The notes: generated by a model from the sequence alone, not told the origin. A stretch of 64,000 bases of DNA from Pseudomonas sp. BGr12 (GCF_030272895.1 NZ_JALRNF010000010.1:1-64000); one strand, 5' to 3'. Counted from the stretch's first letter, positions 38,029 to 47,585 are shown. A program made the numbers and translations.

Positions 38029-39801
38029 TTAGTAAGTCCGGACTTTTGGCTCGAACGCCGGTACGGTTTTCGGCGCGAAGTTGACGGCGCGCTTGGCAAC
38101 GCGTTTTTCGCCCGGGAAGTACAGGGTGTGGCACAGCCAGTTTTCGTCGTCACGGTCTTCGTAGTCTTCACGGGCGTGGGCACCGCGGGACTCTTTACGA
38201 ACTTCTGCAGCGATTGCAGTGGCTTCAGCGACTTCCAGCAGGTTCTGCAGCTCCAGCGCTTCGATACGCGCGGTGTTGAAGGCCTGGGACTTGTCGTTGA
38301 TCTTGACGTTGGCGATACGCTCGCGCAGTTGAGCCAGTTGCTCGATACCCTTCTGCATGTATTCGCCGGTACGGAATACACCGAAGTAGTTCTGCATGCA
38401 GCTTTGCAGCTCGCGACGCAGGGTAGCCACGTCTTCGCCGGTGTTGCGCTCGTTGAGCTTGTTCAGGCGGCTCAGGGCAACATCGATGTCGGTGTCGCTG
38501 GCGTCGAGGTATTCGATACCGTCGGACAGCGCTTTTTCCAGGTGCAGGCCGGCAGCGCGACCGAAAACAACCAGGTCGAGCAGCGAGTTACCGCCCAGGC
38601 GGTTGGCACCGTGAACCGATACGCACGCCACTTCACCTACAGCGAACAGACCCGGGATGACCTGGTCTACGCCATCGGCGTCCTGGGTCATTGCCTGGCC
38701 ATGAATGTTGGTGGCAACGCCGCCCATCATGTAGTGGCAGGTTGGAACGACCGGAACCGGAGCGACGACAGGGTCGACGTGAGCGAAAGTCTTGGACAGT
38801 TCACAGATGCCTGGCAGGCGGCTGTGCAGTACTTCTTCACCCAGGTGGTCGAGCTTGAGCATCACGTGGTCGCCGTTAGGGCCACAGCCGTTGCCGGCGA
38901 TGATCTCTTTGACCATGGAACGGGCCACAACGTCACGACCAGCGAGGTCCTTGGCGTTAGGCGCATAGCGCTCCATGAAACGCTCGCCGTGCTTGTTGAT
39001 GAGGTAACCACCCTCACCACGGCAGCCTTCGGTAACCAGTACACCGGCGCCGGCGATGCCGGTCGGGTGGAACTGCCACATTTCGATGTCCTGAACCGGA
39101 ACGCCTGCACGCAGGGCCATGCCGATACCGTCGCCAGTGTTGATCAGGGCGTTGGTGGTGGACGAGTAGATACGGCCTGCACCACCGGTGGCCAGTACGG
39201 TGGCCTTGGATTTGATGTACAGGGTTTCGCCGGTTTCGATGCAGATCGCGATCACACCGACGAATGCGCCTTCCTGGTTTTTCACCAGGTCTACGGCGTA
39301 GTACTCGTTCAGGAAGGTGGTACCTGCCTTCAGGTTGCCCTGGTACAGGGTGTGCAGCAGCGCGTGACCGGTACGGTCGGAAGCGGCGCAGGTACGGGCG
39401 GCCTGGCCACCTTTACCGTAGTCCTTGGACTGACCACCGAACGGACGCTGGTAGATACGGCCGGTTTCGGTACGCGAGAACGGCAGACCCATGTGATCCA
39501 GTTCGAAGACCGCAGCCGGGCCTTCCTGACACATGTATTCGATAGCGTCCTGGTCACCGATGTAGTCGGAACCCTTGACGGTATCGTACATGTGCCAGCG
39601 CCAGTCATCGTTCGGGTCGGCCGAAGCGATGGCGCAGGTGATGCCACCCTGGGCCGATACAGTGTGCGAACGGGTCGGGAAGACCTTGGTGATCACGGCA
39701 GTCTTGTGACCGCCCTGGGCCAGCTGCAGCGCAGCGCGCATGCCGGCACCGCCGCCACCAATGATGATGGCGTCGAAAGTAATCGTAGGAATGTTAGCCA
39801 T
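38029..39801 (-). CDS. sdhA: Succinate dehydrogenase flavoprotein subunit
   Basis: 590 residues. The FAD-binding N-terminus has [21 protein letters not shown], and the covalent FAD histidine lies in [10 protein letters not shown] (about residue 47). The active-site segment [21 protein letters not shown] is near 240. Oxidises succinate to fumarate at the inner face of the membrane. Confidence 0.98.
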   Translation of the reverse strand: MANIPTITFDAIIIGGGGAGMRAALQLAQGGHKTAVITKVFPTRSHTVSAQGGITCAIASADPNDDWRWHMYDTVKGSDYIGDQDAIEYMCQEGPAAVFELDHMGLPFSRTETGRIYQRPFGGQSKDYGKGGQAARTCAASDRTGHALLHTLYQGNLKAGTTFLNEYYAVDLVKNQEGAFVGVIAICIETGETLYIKSKATVLATGGAGRIYSSTTNALINTGDGIGMALRAGVPVQDIEMWQFHPTGIAGAGVLVTEGCRGEGGYLINKHGERFMERYAPNAKDLAGRDVVARSMVKEIIAGNGCGPNGDHVMLKLDHLGEEVLHSRLPGICELSKTFAHVDPVVAPVPVVPTCHYMMGGVATNIHGQAMTQDADGVDQVIPGLFAVGEVACVSVHGANRLGGNSLLDLVVFGRAAGLHLEKALSDGIEYLDASDTDIDVALSRLNKLNERNTGEDVATLRRELQSCMQNYFGVFRTGEYMQKGIEQLAQLRERIANVKINDKSQAFNTARIEALELQNLLEVAEATAIAAEVRKESRGAHAREDYEDRDDENWLCHTLYFPGEKRVAKRAVNFAPKTVPAFEPKVRTY

Positions 39802-39804
39802 GAA

Positions 39805-40173
39805 TCAGATACCCCAGAGAATCTGCACACCCCAGACGAAGTACGCGAACATCGCGACACCACATACCGCCTGGAACAGGAAACGTACGGCAGTCGCCGA
39901 CTTGCCCAGCGCCATCGGCGTCAGGTAGTCAGTGGCAATGGTCCACATGCCGACCCAGGCGTGGGCGCCCAGGGCAACGAGGGCCAGCAGACTGAAGATA
40001 CGCATCGCGTTGTTGGAGAACAGAGCGTGCCACTGGGCAAACTCGATGCCCGGGTGCGCGACCAGGTATCCGATCAGGAAAATGAAATAAGCCGCGAGAA
40101 CGACCGCAGAAACGCGCTGCGCCATCCAGTCATAGAGGCCCGAACGCGAGAGGTTCGTGACGTTGGTTACCAT
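39805..40173 (-). CDS. sdhD: Succinate dehydrogenase membrane anchor subunit
   Basis: 122 residues (start ATG at 40173, MVTNVTNLSRSGLYDW), three membrane helices. The conserved histidine in GAHAWVGMWTIATDYL binds heme b. It overlaps sdhC by seven bases. Confidence 0.94.
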   Translation of the reverse strand: MVTNVTNLSRSGLYDWMAQRVSAVVLAAYFIFLIGYLVAHPGIEFAQWHALFSNNAMRIFSLLALVALGAHAWVGMWTIATDYLTPMALGKSATAVRFLFQAVCGVAMFAYFVWGVQILWGI

Positions 40174-40553
40174 ATCCAAACTCCTGCCAGCACAATCACC
40201 ACCACGGAGACGGCGATGATAATTTTCGAGCCCAGTCGGCCGCCTTCCAGCGTTTCACCGATGCCCATGTCCATGATCAAGTGGCGCACACCGGCTACCA
40301 AGTGATACAGCAAGGCGGACAGGAGGCCCCATGCCACGAACTTGGCCAGCGGACTGGTCAAGCATGCCTTCACCTCGGCGAAACCTTCCTCCGAACCCAG
40401 GGATTTGCCCAATGCATAAAGCATGAAGCCAAGGCCCAGGAAGAGGATGATGCCGGAAACACGGTGAAGAAATGACGTAACGCCGGTAATGGGGAGTTTG
40501 ATGGTCCTTAGGTCTAGGTTTACAGGTCGTTGGCTTTTCACGGCTTTTTTCAC
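40167..40553 (-). CDS. sdhC: Succinate dehydrogenase cytochrome b556 subunit
   Basis: 128 residues starting at GTG (SQRPVNLDLRTIKLPITGVTSFLHRVSGIILF), three membrane helices with the heme and quinone histidines in SFLHRVSG and YHLVAGVRHLIMDMG. First gene of the sdhCDAB-sucAB-lpd-sucCD run. Confidence 0.95.
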   Translation of the reverse strand: MKKAVKSQRPVNLDLRTIKLPITGVTSFLHRVSGIILFLGLGFMLYALGKSLGSEEGFAEVKACLTSPLAKFVAWGLLSALLYHLVAGVRHLIMDMGIGETLEGGRLGSKIIIAVSVVVIVLAGVWIW

Positions 40554-40674
40554 ACTGAAGAGCCCCTAGCAAGCAGGGCAAAGTTGTTGGTAAGTGTACT
40601 GGTCAGGTACCCACCACCCAGGGAGTGACGACCCCAGCAACACGGGCTTGCAAGCCCCTGGCGGTCGGGGGCCG

Positions 40675-40703
40675 ATTATAGACAGTTAGGCTACTAATGA
40701 CAA
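40675..40703 (-). promoter_or_regulatory. Sigma-70 promoter of sdhC
   Basis: On the minus strand TTGTCA, 17 bases, TATAAT. This near-consensus promoter lies about 120 bases upstream of sdhC. The leader contains the palindrome GGGCTTGCAAGCCC (40644-40657), which could fold in the mRNA. Confidence 0.82.
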
Positions 40704-40817
40704 CGCAAGGCCCTAGCCCAAATAGCGCATTGCCTTTAGCGCATAAAAGGCGTAAATGGCCGTCAATTTCGCGGAAAAATGGCGCCCAAAGCCCATTACA
40801 ACCGTGCTTTAGGCAAA

Positions 40818-40845
40818 TTGACATTCGAATTTATCTCACTATAGT
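40818..40845 (+). promoter_or_regulatory. Sigma-70 promoter of gltA
   Basis: TTGACA at 40818-40823, 16 bases, TATAGT at 40840-40845, about 50 bases before the gltA ribosome site (AGGAGG at 40894). The sdhC and gltA promoters point away from each other in a 350-base region; the remaining DNA is AT-richer than its surroundings and carries no gene. Confidence 0.82.
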
Positions 40846-40903
40846 GGTGCGGGCCCTGCGTGGGGGGTCTGTCTGATGATTTCAAGCATTAATAGGAGGC
40901 CAC

Positions 40904-42193
40904 ATGGCTGACAAAAAAGCGCAGTTGGTCATCGAGGGCGCAGCCCCCGTCGAGCTGCCCATTTTAACCGGCACCGTTGGTCCCGATGTTATCGACGTTA
41001 GAGGGTTGGGGGCCACGGGTCACTTCACTTTCGACCCTGGTTTCATGGCGACCGCATCCTGCGAGTCGAAGATCACCTATATTGATGGCGACAAGGGCAT
41101 CCTGCTGCATCGCGGCTACCCGATCGAGCAGCTCGCCGAGAAGTCCGACTACCTCGAGACCTGCTACCTGCTGCTCAACGGCGAATTGCCGAACGCCGAG
41201 CAGAAGGCCCAGTTCGTCAGCACCGTGAAGAACCACACCATGGTGCACGAGCAGTTGAAGTCCTTCTTCAACGGCTTCCGCCGCGACGCCCACCCGATGG
41301 CCGTCATGTGCGGCGTGGTCGGCGCCCTGTCGGCGTTCTACCACGACTCGCTGGACATCAATAACCCGCAGCACCGCGAAATCTCCGCGGTCCGCCTGGT
41401 CGCCAAGATGCCGACCCTGGCAGCGATGGTGTACAAGTACTCCATGGGCCAACCCATGATGTACCCGCGCAACGACCTGTCGTACGCGGAAAACTTCCTG
41501 CACATGATGTTCAACACCCCGTGCGAGATCAAACCGATCAGCCCGGTGCTGGCCAAGGCAATGGACCGGATCTTCATCCTCCACGCCGATCACGAGCAGA
41601 ACGCATCGACTTCGACCGTTCGTCTGGCAGGCTCCTCCGGCGCCAACCCGTTCGCCTGTATCGCCGCCGGTATCGCTGCACTGTGGGGCCCTGCCCACGG
41701 CGGCGCCAACGAAGCGGTACTGACCATGCTCGATGAAATCGGCGATGTCTCGAACATCGACAAGTTCATCGCCAAGGCCAAGGACAAGAACGATCCGTTC
41801 AAGCTGATGGGCTTCGGTCATCGCGTCTACAAGAACCGCGACCCGCGCGCCACCGTGATGAAGCAGACCTGCGACGAAGTCCTGCGCGAGCTGGGCATCA
41901 AGAACGACCCGCAGCTGGAACTGGCCATGCGCCTGGAAGAGATCGCCCTGACCGATCCGTACTTCATCGAGCGCTCGCTGTATCCGAACGTCGACTTCTA
42001 CTCAGGGATCATCCTCAAGGCGATCGGCATTCCAACCAGCATGTTCACCGTGATCTTCGCCCTGGCGCGGACCGTCGGCTGGATCTCGCACTGGAAGGAA
42101 ATGCTCTCCAGCCCGTACAAGATCGGCCGCCCTCGCCAGCTGTACACCGGCTACGAGTCGCGCGACATCACCAAGCTGGAAGACCGCAAGTAA
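40904..42193 (+). CDS. gltA: Citrate synthase
   Basis: 429 residues, type II (hexameric, NADH-sensitive type). Active-site motifs: [44 protein letters not shown], and [14 protein letters not shown]. Condenses acetyl-CoA with oxaloacetate. Divergent from sdhC; its terminator lies immediately after. Confidence 0.98.
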   Translation: MADKKAQLVIEGAAPVELPILTGTVGPDVIDVRGLGATGHFTFDPGFMATASCESKITYIDGDKGILLHRGYPIEQLAEKSDYLETCYLLLNGELPNAEQKAQFVSTVKNHTMVHEQLKSFFNGFRRDAHPMAVMCGVVGALSAFYHDSLDINNPQHREISAVRLVAKMPTLAAMVYKYSMGQPMMYPRNDLSYAENFLHMMFNTPCEIKPISPVLAKAMDRIFILHADHEQNASTSTVRLAGSSGANPFACIAAGIAALWGPAHGGANEAVLTMLDEIGDVSNIDKFIAKAKDKNDPFKLMGFGHRVYKNRDPRATVMKQTCDEVLRELGIKNDPQLELAMRLEEIALTDPYFIERSLYPNVDFYSGIILKAIGIPTSMFTVIFALARTVGWISHWKEMLSSPYKIGRPRQLYTGYESRDITKLEDRK

Positions 42194-42210
42194 GCCATTG
42201 CGCCGAACGC

Positions 42211-42239
42211 AAAAAGGCTGCCCTCGGGCAGCCTTTTTT
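42211..42239 (+). terminator. Terminator of gltA
   Basis: AAAAAGGCTGCCC-TC-GGGCAGCCTTTTT, 18 bases after the stop codon, T-run on both strands. Confidence 0.93.
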
Positions 42240-42262
42240 ATTGCGTCGTCCTTGATCGAGGA

Positions 42263-42307
42263 TCGCGGGGCAAGCCCGCTGACCGTAGGAGCGGGCTTGC
42301 CCCGCGA
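42263..42307. repeat. REP pair
   Basis: Arms 42263-42280 and 42290-42307 are perfect reverse complements (18 bp, REP core) with a 9-base loop. Lies in the convergent gap between gltA and the START protein gene. Confidence 0.9.
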
Positions 42308-42345
42308 AACAGTTATCGATCAACACAGATTGCCAACCACTGTAC

Positions 42346-42951
42346 CTATGGTTTCTCCGCCTTCGCCCGGAGCCCCTTCAAGGTGTTGAACGGCGCATCG
42401 ACGACGAACTTGTTGGCCACCATCGACGGCACGCTACCACCCGGTTCGGTGTGCACCTGGTAGGTCACTTCCGTCTTGTTGCCCTTGGGCACCAGCTTCC
42501 AGAACCCCTCTACCTTCGCCACCCGCACGAAGCCCTTCTCCTCCGGCAGGTACTTGGGCACGCCCTCAAGCTTGCGAGTCAGACTGCCGTCGGCATCCTG
42601 GGTAGTGGTCACGTGCAGGATCGAATCACGTGGCGTCACCGGCCACGGTGTATTGAACTGGGTGTAGGTCCAGACCTGGTCGCCTTCCTGCTTGAGCAAT
42701 TTCTGTGTCTTGCACTCATGAACCCAGGCGCAGGCACCAGCGATGTCTTCCTGCAAGGCCTTGACCTTGGCCAGTGGCGCATTGATTTCCGTCACGCCGC
42801 GGTAGGCCTTGTAATCCGAGCCCTTGACGTCAGCGAGGGAAATCTTGATCCCCTCCTCGTCCTTGGCCACCTTCCAGTCCTCGGCATGCGCCATCTGCAC
42901 CAGCACGGCACTCAGGCCGACCACCATTGCCACCTGCTTAACCGATCCCAT
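42346..42951 (-). CDS. Exported START-domain protein
   Basis: 201 residues. Signal peptide (cleavage after AHA, about residue 23), then a START/SRPBCC-like helix-grip fold (DWKVAKDEEGIKISLADVKGSDYKAYRGVTEI...). START domains bind lipids, but the ligand here is not known. The likely location is the periplasm. Single gene, with a YkgJ-type gene just upstream on the same strand. Confidence 0.83.
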   Translation of the reverse strand: MGSVKQVAMVVGLSAVLVQMAHAEDWKVAKDEEGIKISLADVKGSDYKAYRGVTEINAPLAKVKALQEDIAGACAWVHECKTQKLLKQEGDQVWTYTQFNTPWPVTPRDSILHVTTTQDADGSLTRKLEGVPKYLPEEKGFVRVAKVEGFWKLVPKGNKTEVTYQVHTEPGGSVPSMVANKFVVDAPFNTLKGLRAKAEKP

Positions 42952-42982
42952 TCTCTTGTTCCTTATTATCGAAGACCACGTT

Positions 42983-43237
42983 TCAAGCTGCCGTCACTTG
43001 CTCCAGCCACCCCAGGATCCTGATCGCCTCGTCGCGGTCGCTGCCGCACACTTCCACATCCGCCTTGAAACCGCCACACACTGCCGGGCGCTCGGGCTGG
43101 CCGAACAGCTCACAGAGATTGGCAGGCGACAAATGCAGGCAGCGCTCCCCCGCCGGCTTGCCCTTGGGCATGCGCGGCATGGGAGAGCTGATGGAGGGCG
43201 CTATGCAGCAGGCGCCACAACCTTCACGGCAATTCAT
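42983..43237 (-). CDS. YkgJ-type cysteine cluster protein
   Basis: 84 residues. N-terminal MNCREGCGACCIAPS holds the Cys pattern of the Zn/Fe-chelating YkgJ/CxxCxxCC family, with further Cys in RCLHL, LCELF and VCGGF. The family probably binds a metal cluster; function unknown. It ends 31 bases before the START gene begins, on the same strand. Confidence 0.83.
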   Translation of the reverse strand: MNCREGCGACCIAPSISSPMPRMPKGKPAGERCLHLSPANLCELFGQPERPAVCGGFKADVEVCGSDRDEAIRILGWLEQVTAA

Positions 43238-43363
43238 GACAACAGGATCCTCGGTACAGCAAATGATGAATGAACCCGGATAGTAACCGGTTAAACAGTC
43301 GTTTGAAATTGCCGGCAGAATGAAAACTCATACGCCTCGCAATGACCGACAAGTCAGTCCCGA

Positions 43364-43855
43364 CTACTGCTTGAACTCGAAATCGATGGCGGCGCCCTCC
43401 ACTTCCCGACGCTCATCATTACGCAGTTGCAGCTGCATTTCGTTACTCAGCAAGCGACCATTGAGCTGGAACGGGCTGTCGGCCGGAGGTTTCTCGCCGA
43501 ACAGGTAAGGCAACAGGGGTTTGGGGGTGGGCACTGGATCCTGGGTGGCCGGCTTGAGGTCCTTGACCATCTCGGTTGGCAGGCTCAGGTCCAGTTTCGC
43601 CTTGGGCAAGGGCTCAGGCGCAGCCTTTGCCGACTTGCGCGCCTTGTTGCGGACCCCTTTGGCGGCTGGCTTTTTCTTTTCGGCGGCAGCCTTGTCCTGC
43701 TTTTGCCTGACAACCGGCTTGGCGTTGGCCGCAGGCTGGGACTGCTTCGCTGCCGGCGGATTCGTCGCCGGCGCCGTTTGCGCCATGACATTGCCCGCAC
43801 CCGCCGCAAGCCCCAGCAGACACAAGAACAGGCCAACCCGACGCAAGGCTTTCAT
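43364..43855 (-). CDS. Exported Ala/Lys/Pro-rich protein of unknown function
   Basis: 163 residues from the ATG at 43855. Signal peptide (cleavage after VMA, about residue 25), then a low-complexity basic linker (KQDKAAAEKKKPAAKGVRNKARKSAK, about 50-80) and an ordered C-terminus (LPYLFGEKPPADSPFQLNGRLLSNEMQLQLRNDERREVEGAAIDFEF). The composition suggests a periplasmic or envelope protein that could bind peptidoglycan or nucleic acid through the basic linker. I recognise no family. Confidence 0.68.
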   Translation of the reverse strand: MKALRRVGLFLCLLGLAAGAGNVMAQTAPATNPPAAKQSQPAANAKPVVRQKQDKAAAEKKKPAAKGVRNKARKSAKAAPEPLPKAKLDLSLPTEMVKDLKPATQDPVPTPKPLLPYLFGEKPPADSPFQLNGRLLSNEMQLQLRNDERREVEGAAIDFEFKQ

Positions 43856-43916
43856 AGACACCGAAAAACATCCGTAAATATGTCTATGCTCCCCGTTCCC
43901 GCGAGGGCTGGCAAGT

Positions 43917-45362
43917 CTAGAAAAAGCTCGCCGAACCCGATTCCTGGCACAACTGACTGGCCAACATCCCCAGGGTCATCAAGGCACGCTCCGCTTCACG
44001 GTTCCAGGGAATGCCGCAGTTCAGGCGGATACAGTGGTTGAACTGCTCGGTGTTACTGAAGATCAGCCCCGGCGCAATGCTGATGCCTTGCTGCAGCGCC
44101 CGCACATGCAGCTCCTGGGTGTTGACCCGCCCAGGCAGGCTCACCCACAGGATGAAGCCACCGGTCGGCCGAGTCATCTGCGTTCCCTCCGGAAAGTGCT
44201 GCTGCACCGCCAGCTGGTAGGCACTGAGATTCTTCCGGTATTCCTGCCGGATGTAGCGAAGATGGCGGTCATAACCGCCATTCTCCAGGTAGGAGGCGAC
44301 GCCCATCTGGGTCACGCTGCAAGCCGAATGGGTGGTAAAGGTCTGCAAGCGCTGGATTTCTGCCTGGTACTTGCCAGCGATCATCCAGCCAATGCGCACA
44401 CCCGGCGACAAGGTCTTGGAAAAGCTCGAGCAGTAGATGACCCGCCCCAGCCGGTCGAAGGCCTTTAGCGCCTTGGTCTTGCCCTGCTCGAACATCAGCT
44501 CGCCATAGATATCGTCTTCGACGATCTGGATGTCGAAGTCGTTCGCCAGGCGCAGCAATTGCTTCTGCCGATCCTCGGGGATGGTGCCGCCCAGCGGGTT
44601 GCTCAAGCGCGCGGTCAACACCAGCGCCTTGATCGGCCACTGGTTGGCTGCCAGTTGCAATGCCTCCAGGCTGATGCCCGTGGAGGGATCGCTGGGAATC
44701 TCGATGACCTTAAGCCCCAGCAGGTCGGCCAGTTGCAGCAGGCCGTAATAGGTCGGCGATTCGGCCGCGATCAGGTCGCCAGGCTTGGTCAGTACCCGCA
44801 GCGACATCTGCAGCGCATCGACACAGCCATGGGTGACCACCAGCTCGCTAGGGTCCACCACCACTCCGGCATCGCGCATGCGGATGGCGATCTGCCGGCG
44901 CAAGGGCTCGAAGCCCGGGCTGAACATGTAACTGAAGGCCCGCGGGCTTTGAAACCGGGTGACCTTGGCCAACTGCTGGTGCAGGGCACGTACCGGCAGG
45001 TAGTCGACATGCGGCACCGCCGCGCCGAACGGAAACACGCCATCGCGCCGCGCCTCGGTCAGCACTTGCTGGATGATACTGCTGCGGGTAACCAGCCCCG
45101 GGCGTTCGACCCGGGCGATGTCCGGGGTCTGCGCGGTCAAGGCCGGCGTCTGGTGCACGTAGTAGCCAGACTGGGGCCGGGCGCGAATCAGCCCCTGGTC
45201 TTCCAGGTTGGCATAGGCCTGCAATACCGTGGCGTGGCTGACATTGAGCTGCGAGCTCATCTTGCGCACCGACGGCACTCGCTCACCCGGCTGGTAGACA
45301 CCCCGACGGATGTCCTCGGCCAGTTGCTGGGCAATGCGCTGGTAGAGCAACAGGTTGGTCAT
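43917..45362 (-). CDS. MocR-family regulator (GntR HTH plus aminotransferase domain)
   Basis: 481 residues from the ATG at 45362 (MTNLLLYQRIAQQLAEDI); upstream reading to 45821 is noise. An N-terminal GntR winged helix (RRGVYQPGERVPSVRKMSSQLNVSHATVLQAYANLEDQGLI, to about 75) is followed by a class I aminotransferase fold. The PLP lysine is in YCSSFSKTLSPGVRIGW. MocR proteins regulate vitamin B6, GABA, taurine or amino-acid genes, usually a divergent neighbour; none is present here, so the target is unknown. Direct repeats upstream may be its own operator. Confidence 0.86.
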   Translation of the reverse strand: MTNLLLYQRIAQQLAEDIRRGVYQPGERVPSVRKMSSQLNVSHATVLQAYANLEDQGLIRARPQSGYYVHQTPALTAQTPDIARVERPGLVTRSSIIQQVLTEARRDGVFPFGAAVPHVDYLPVRALHQQLAKVTRFQSPRAFSYMFSPGFEPLRRQIAIRMRDAGVVVDPSELVVTHGCVDALQMSLRVLTKPGDLIAAESPTYYGLLQLADLLGLKVIEIPSDPSTGISLEALQLAANQWPIKALVLTARLSNPLGGTIPEDRQKQLLRLANDFDIQIVEDDIYGELMFEQGKTKALKAFDRLGRVIYCSSFSKTLSPGVRIGWMIAGKYQAEIQRLQTFTTHSACSVTQMGVASYLENGGYDRHLRYIRQEYRKNLSAYQLAVQQHFPEGTQMTRPTGGFILWVSLPGRVNTQELHVRALQQGISIAPGLIFSNTEQFNHCIRLNCGIPWNREAERALMTLGMLASQLCQESGSASFF

Positions 45363-45421
45363 GATCGGTTCTCGACACGCAGGCAATCTAATTGTTGTTG
45401 TACGACTCGATAATGGACCCA

Positions 45422-45484
45422 GAATACCGGAACAGTTGCGAAGTGTACTGGGACAGATTGCAGAATAGTCGACAATACAGTTGC
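45422..45484. promoter_or_regulatory. Direct repeats upstream of the MocR gene
   Basis: Three copies of a TTGC-bearing unit (ACAGTTGC at 45432, ACAGATTGC at 45453, ACAGTTGC at 45477) are spaced 21-24 bases apart, about two helical turns. The two left copies are extended (GTAC/ATACCGGNACAG). MocR/GntR-type regulators typically bind direct repeats of this kind. Assignment is by position and pattern only. Confidence 0.45.
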
Positions 45485-45521
45485 GTGACAGCCCCTGTTG
45501 CCACGGCTGTGACGCACCCAT

Positions 45522-45554
45522 AAAAAAACCCGGCAAGCCATGCTTGCCGGGTTT
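45522..45554 (-). terminator. Terminator after the OmpA-family gene
   Basis: AAACCCGGCAAGC and GCTTGCCGGGTTT form a perfect 13-bp stem with a 3-base loop and a T-run on the minus strand. It ends the DUF4398-OmpA transcript. Confidence 0.9.
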
Positions 45555-45567
45555 GTTCAGGAGCGCC

Positions 45568-46377
45568 TCAGCGTGCTGCGCCGAGCTTGCCCTTTTCGTC
45601 GGAGAAGACGATTTCCACCCGACGGTTCTGCGCCCTGCCCCGCTCCGAGGCATTGGCCTCGACCGGGTACTGGTCGCCATAGCCTTCGACCTGGATGCGC
45701 TTTTCGTCGACACCGAGGTCGACCAGCATGTCGGCCACGGCCTGGGCCCGATCGCGGGACAGCTTGAGATTGTCTTCCGGCGCACCGGTGCTGTCGGTGT
45801 AGCCTTCGATGCGCACGACACGGCGCGGGTTGAGCTGCAGGAACTGCACCAGTTTGAGCACGGTACGGCTGGCCGAACTCTTCAACTCCGCCTGACCGGT
45901 ATCGAACAGTACATCGCCCAAGGTCATCACCAGGCCGCGATCGCCCTGGGTGGTCGCCAGGCTGACGATCTGCGCCTCCAGCCACTTGCCCTGCTGCTGC
46001 ACACTGGCAAGCTTGGCTTCACGCAGCGCCAGTTGCAGGCGCTGGCGCTCGAGCTCGAGCTTGGCCAGGCGCTCCTGGCTGAGCACCAGGTTGGTGTGCT
46101 CGCGGGCGATGTCGCTGTAGCGCTGGCTCAGGTAGGCGTAATGGCGCACATCGGCACCCGTGCCCAGGTAGCTGGACAGGCGCTCGGCGCGGGCCAGGGA
46201 TTCACCGGCGCGGATGACGTCACGCGGCGCACTGCGCAGCACGTCGGAATCGTCCTTGACCGCCTGGAACTTGGCCGCGGCTTCATCCAGTGCCGATTCG
46301 CTGCGCTGGCTGGCACAGCCCTGCAGGCCGACCAGGCCAACCAGCAGCAGGGCCGCCATAGGTTTGATCGAACTCAC
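45568..46377 (-). CDS. OmpA-family lipoprotein
   Basis: 269 residues starting at GTG. Type II signal peptide with lipobox LQGC (Cys about 21). Central coiled coil (residues 75-130, rich in QERLAKLELERQRLQLAL), then an OmpA-C peptidoglycan-binding domain (about 145-260) with IEGYTDSTGAPEDNLKLSRDRAQAV and AQNRRVEIVF. Should link the outer membrane to peptidoglycan. It overlaps the DUF4398 lipoprotein gene by four bases; the two probably act together. Confidence 0.88.
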   Translation of the reverse strand: MSSIKPMAALLLVGLVGLQGCASQRSESALDEAAAKFQAVKDDSDVLRSAPRDVIRAGESLARAERLSSYLGTGADVRHYAYLSQRYSDIAREHTNLVLSQERLAKLELERQRLQLALREAKLASVQQQGKWLEAQIVSLATTQGDRGLVMTLGDVLFDTGQAELKSSASRTVLKLVQFLQLNPRRVVRIEGYTDSTGAPEDNLKLSRDRAQAVADMLVDLGVDEKRIQVEGYGDQYPVEANASERGRAQNRRVEIVFSDEKGKLGAAR

Positions 46378-46727
46378 GGCTGCTCTCCCAACTGTTTGCG
46401 CAGGCGAGTGACCCGCGATTGCAGCAGCTCAAGCTGCTCCTTGCTCTTGCTGGTGAGCACCCGCGCTTCGGCCAGGCGCGCATCGAGTTCGGCCTGTTCG
46501 GCGCGCATGCGGGCATCGCGGTAGTCTTCGGTGGACATGTTGACCCGGGCCCGGGCCAGCTTGCCCTCGGCCATCTTCAACTCAGCCACCTCGTCGGTCG
46601 CACCGACGGCCTTGGCCTGCTCCAGCGCCTGTTCGGACAGGCGCAGTTGTTCATTGGGTGCCGGGTCATTGGCACATCCGGCCAGCGCCAGCAGCGCCAA
46701 GGCTGCGAATAGTGGTTGGATTCTCAC
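46374..46727 (-). CDS. DUF4398 lipoprotein
   Basis: 117 residues starting at GTG. Lipobox LAGC (Cys about 18), then an alpha-helical DUF4398 domain (LRLSEQALEQAKAVGATDEVAELKMAEGKLARARVNM). DUF4398 genes commonly sit next to OmpA-type lipoprotein genes. Function unknown; probably an envelope scaffold partner of the following gene. Confidence 0.85.
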   Translation of the reverse strand: MRIQPLFAALALLALAGCANDPAPNEQLRLSEQALEQAKAVGATDEVAELKMAEGKLARARVNMSTEDYRDARMRAEQAELDARLAEARVLTSKSKEQLELLQSRVTRLRKQLGEQP

Positions 46728-46736
46728 GCCATCTTC

Positions 46737-47561
46737 CTACTGTTTAGGGGCATCCAGCGGTGCCTGCATTTGCGCCTTCCAGCGCTCGACATTACGTTGC
46801 AGCACCGCCTGGGACACGCCGGAGGCCGGCAATTCTGTCAGCTTTTTCGCCAATTGTCCGCGTATCCACGCGTCATTGCAGGCGGAATTATGCGACAGCG
46901 CCAGGTACAGGCCCGGGCGATCCAGCGGCAGGCCGCGGGCGACCAGCTCATTGCTCATGCCCAGGCTCTGGGCCATGGCCATGCCGGCGTAACGCCCGGC
47001 CAGTACATAGTCCACCTGGCCCAGCAATAGTTTCTGGAACGCCTGGGTCAGGTTCTGGGCCGGCGCGAGCTTGAGCTGGGTCTTGGCGAAGGCTTCGAAG
47101 TCGGGGGTCAACCGGGCCTTTTCCGACAGGCTGCCCTGGCGCTGGTGCAGGTCAGCCAGCCCTTCATAGACCAGGGACGAGTCGTGACGGGTCCAGACCA
47201 GGTATTCATTGAGCATCAACGGCGGATGGACATAGTCCATGGCCGTCAGGTCAGCGGTGGTCAGTGGCGCATCGATCAGCATGTCGACACGTCCGCTGCG
47301 CACTTCTTCAAGGGCATCGCTGCGCTTGCCGCTGTACAGGATCTCGACCTTCACCCCGAGCTCGGCGGCGACCTGATTGAGCAGGTCGGCATTGGCGCCG
47401 ATCAGGTGCCTGGGGTCTTTTGGATCGCGCCACAGATACGGCGGCGCATCGGGGCTGCCGGTGGCCACCAGGCGCTCGCACTTGCCCACCGCCATCACCT
47501 GCGACGGCAGCAGTACTGCAGCGAACAACAGCGCCGAATTCACCCGGCCAAGCCATCCCAT
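46737..47561 (-). CDS. Orphan periplasmic solute-binding protein
   Basis: 274 residues from the ATG at 47561 (MGWLGRVNSALLFAAVLLPSQVMA). SBP_bac_3-like fold: RLVATGSPDAPPYLWRDPKDPRHLIGANADLLNQVAAELG and SGRVDMLIDAPLTTADLTAMDYVHPPL. No permease or ATPase adjoins, so it may work with a distant transporter or a chemoreceptor. It lies nine bases upstream of the DUF4398 gene in the same direction, suggesting a three-gene transcript. Confidence 0.82.
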   Translation of the reverse strand: MGWLGRVNSALLFAAVLLPSQVMAVGKCERLVATGSPDAPPYLWRDPKDPRHLIGANADLLNQVAAELGVKVEILYSGKRSDALEEVRSGRVDMLIDAPLTTADLTAMDYVHPPLMLNEYLVWTRHDSSLVYEGLADLHQRQGSLSEKARLTPDFEAFAKTQLKLAPAQNLTQAFQKLLLGQVDYVLAGRYAGMAMAQSLGMSNELVARGLPLDRPGLYLALSHNSACNDAWIRGQLAKKLTELPASGVSQAVLQRNVERWKAQMQAPLDAPKQ

Positions 47562-47585
47562 GCAAACGACTCCTTTTTTCGCAAT

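Noticed and set aside
37231..40305. Very long antisense open frame (1024 codons) opposite sdhBAD
   Set aside because: It is a codon-phase shadow of GC-rich genes. The sdh genes on the other strand are full length with clear motifs, and the antisense product has no recognisable domain.
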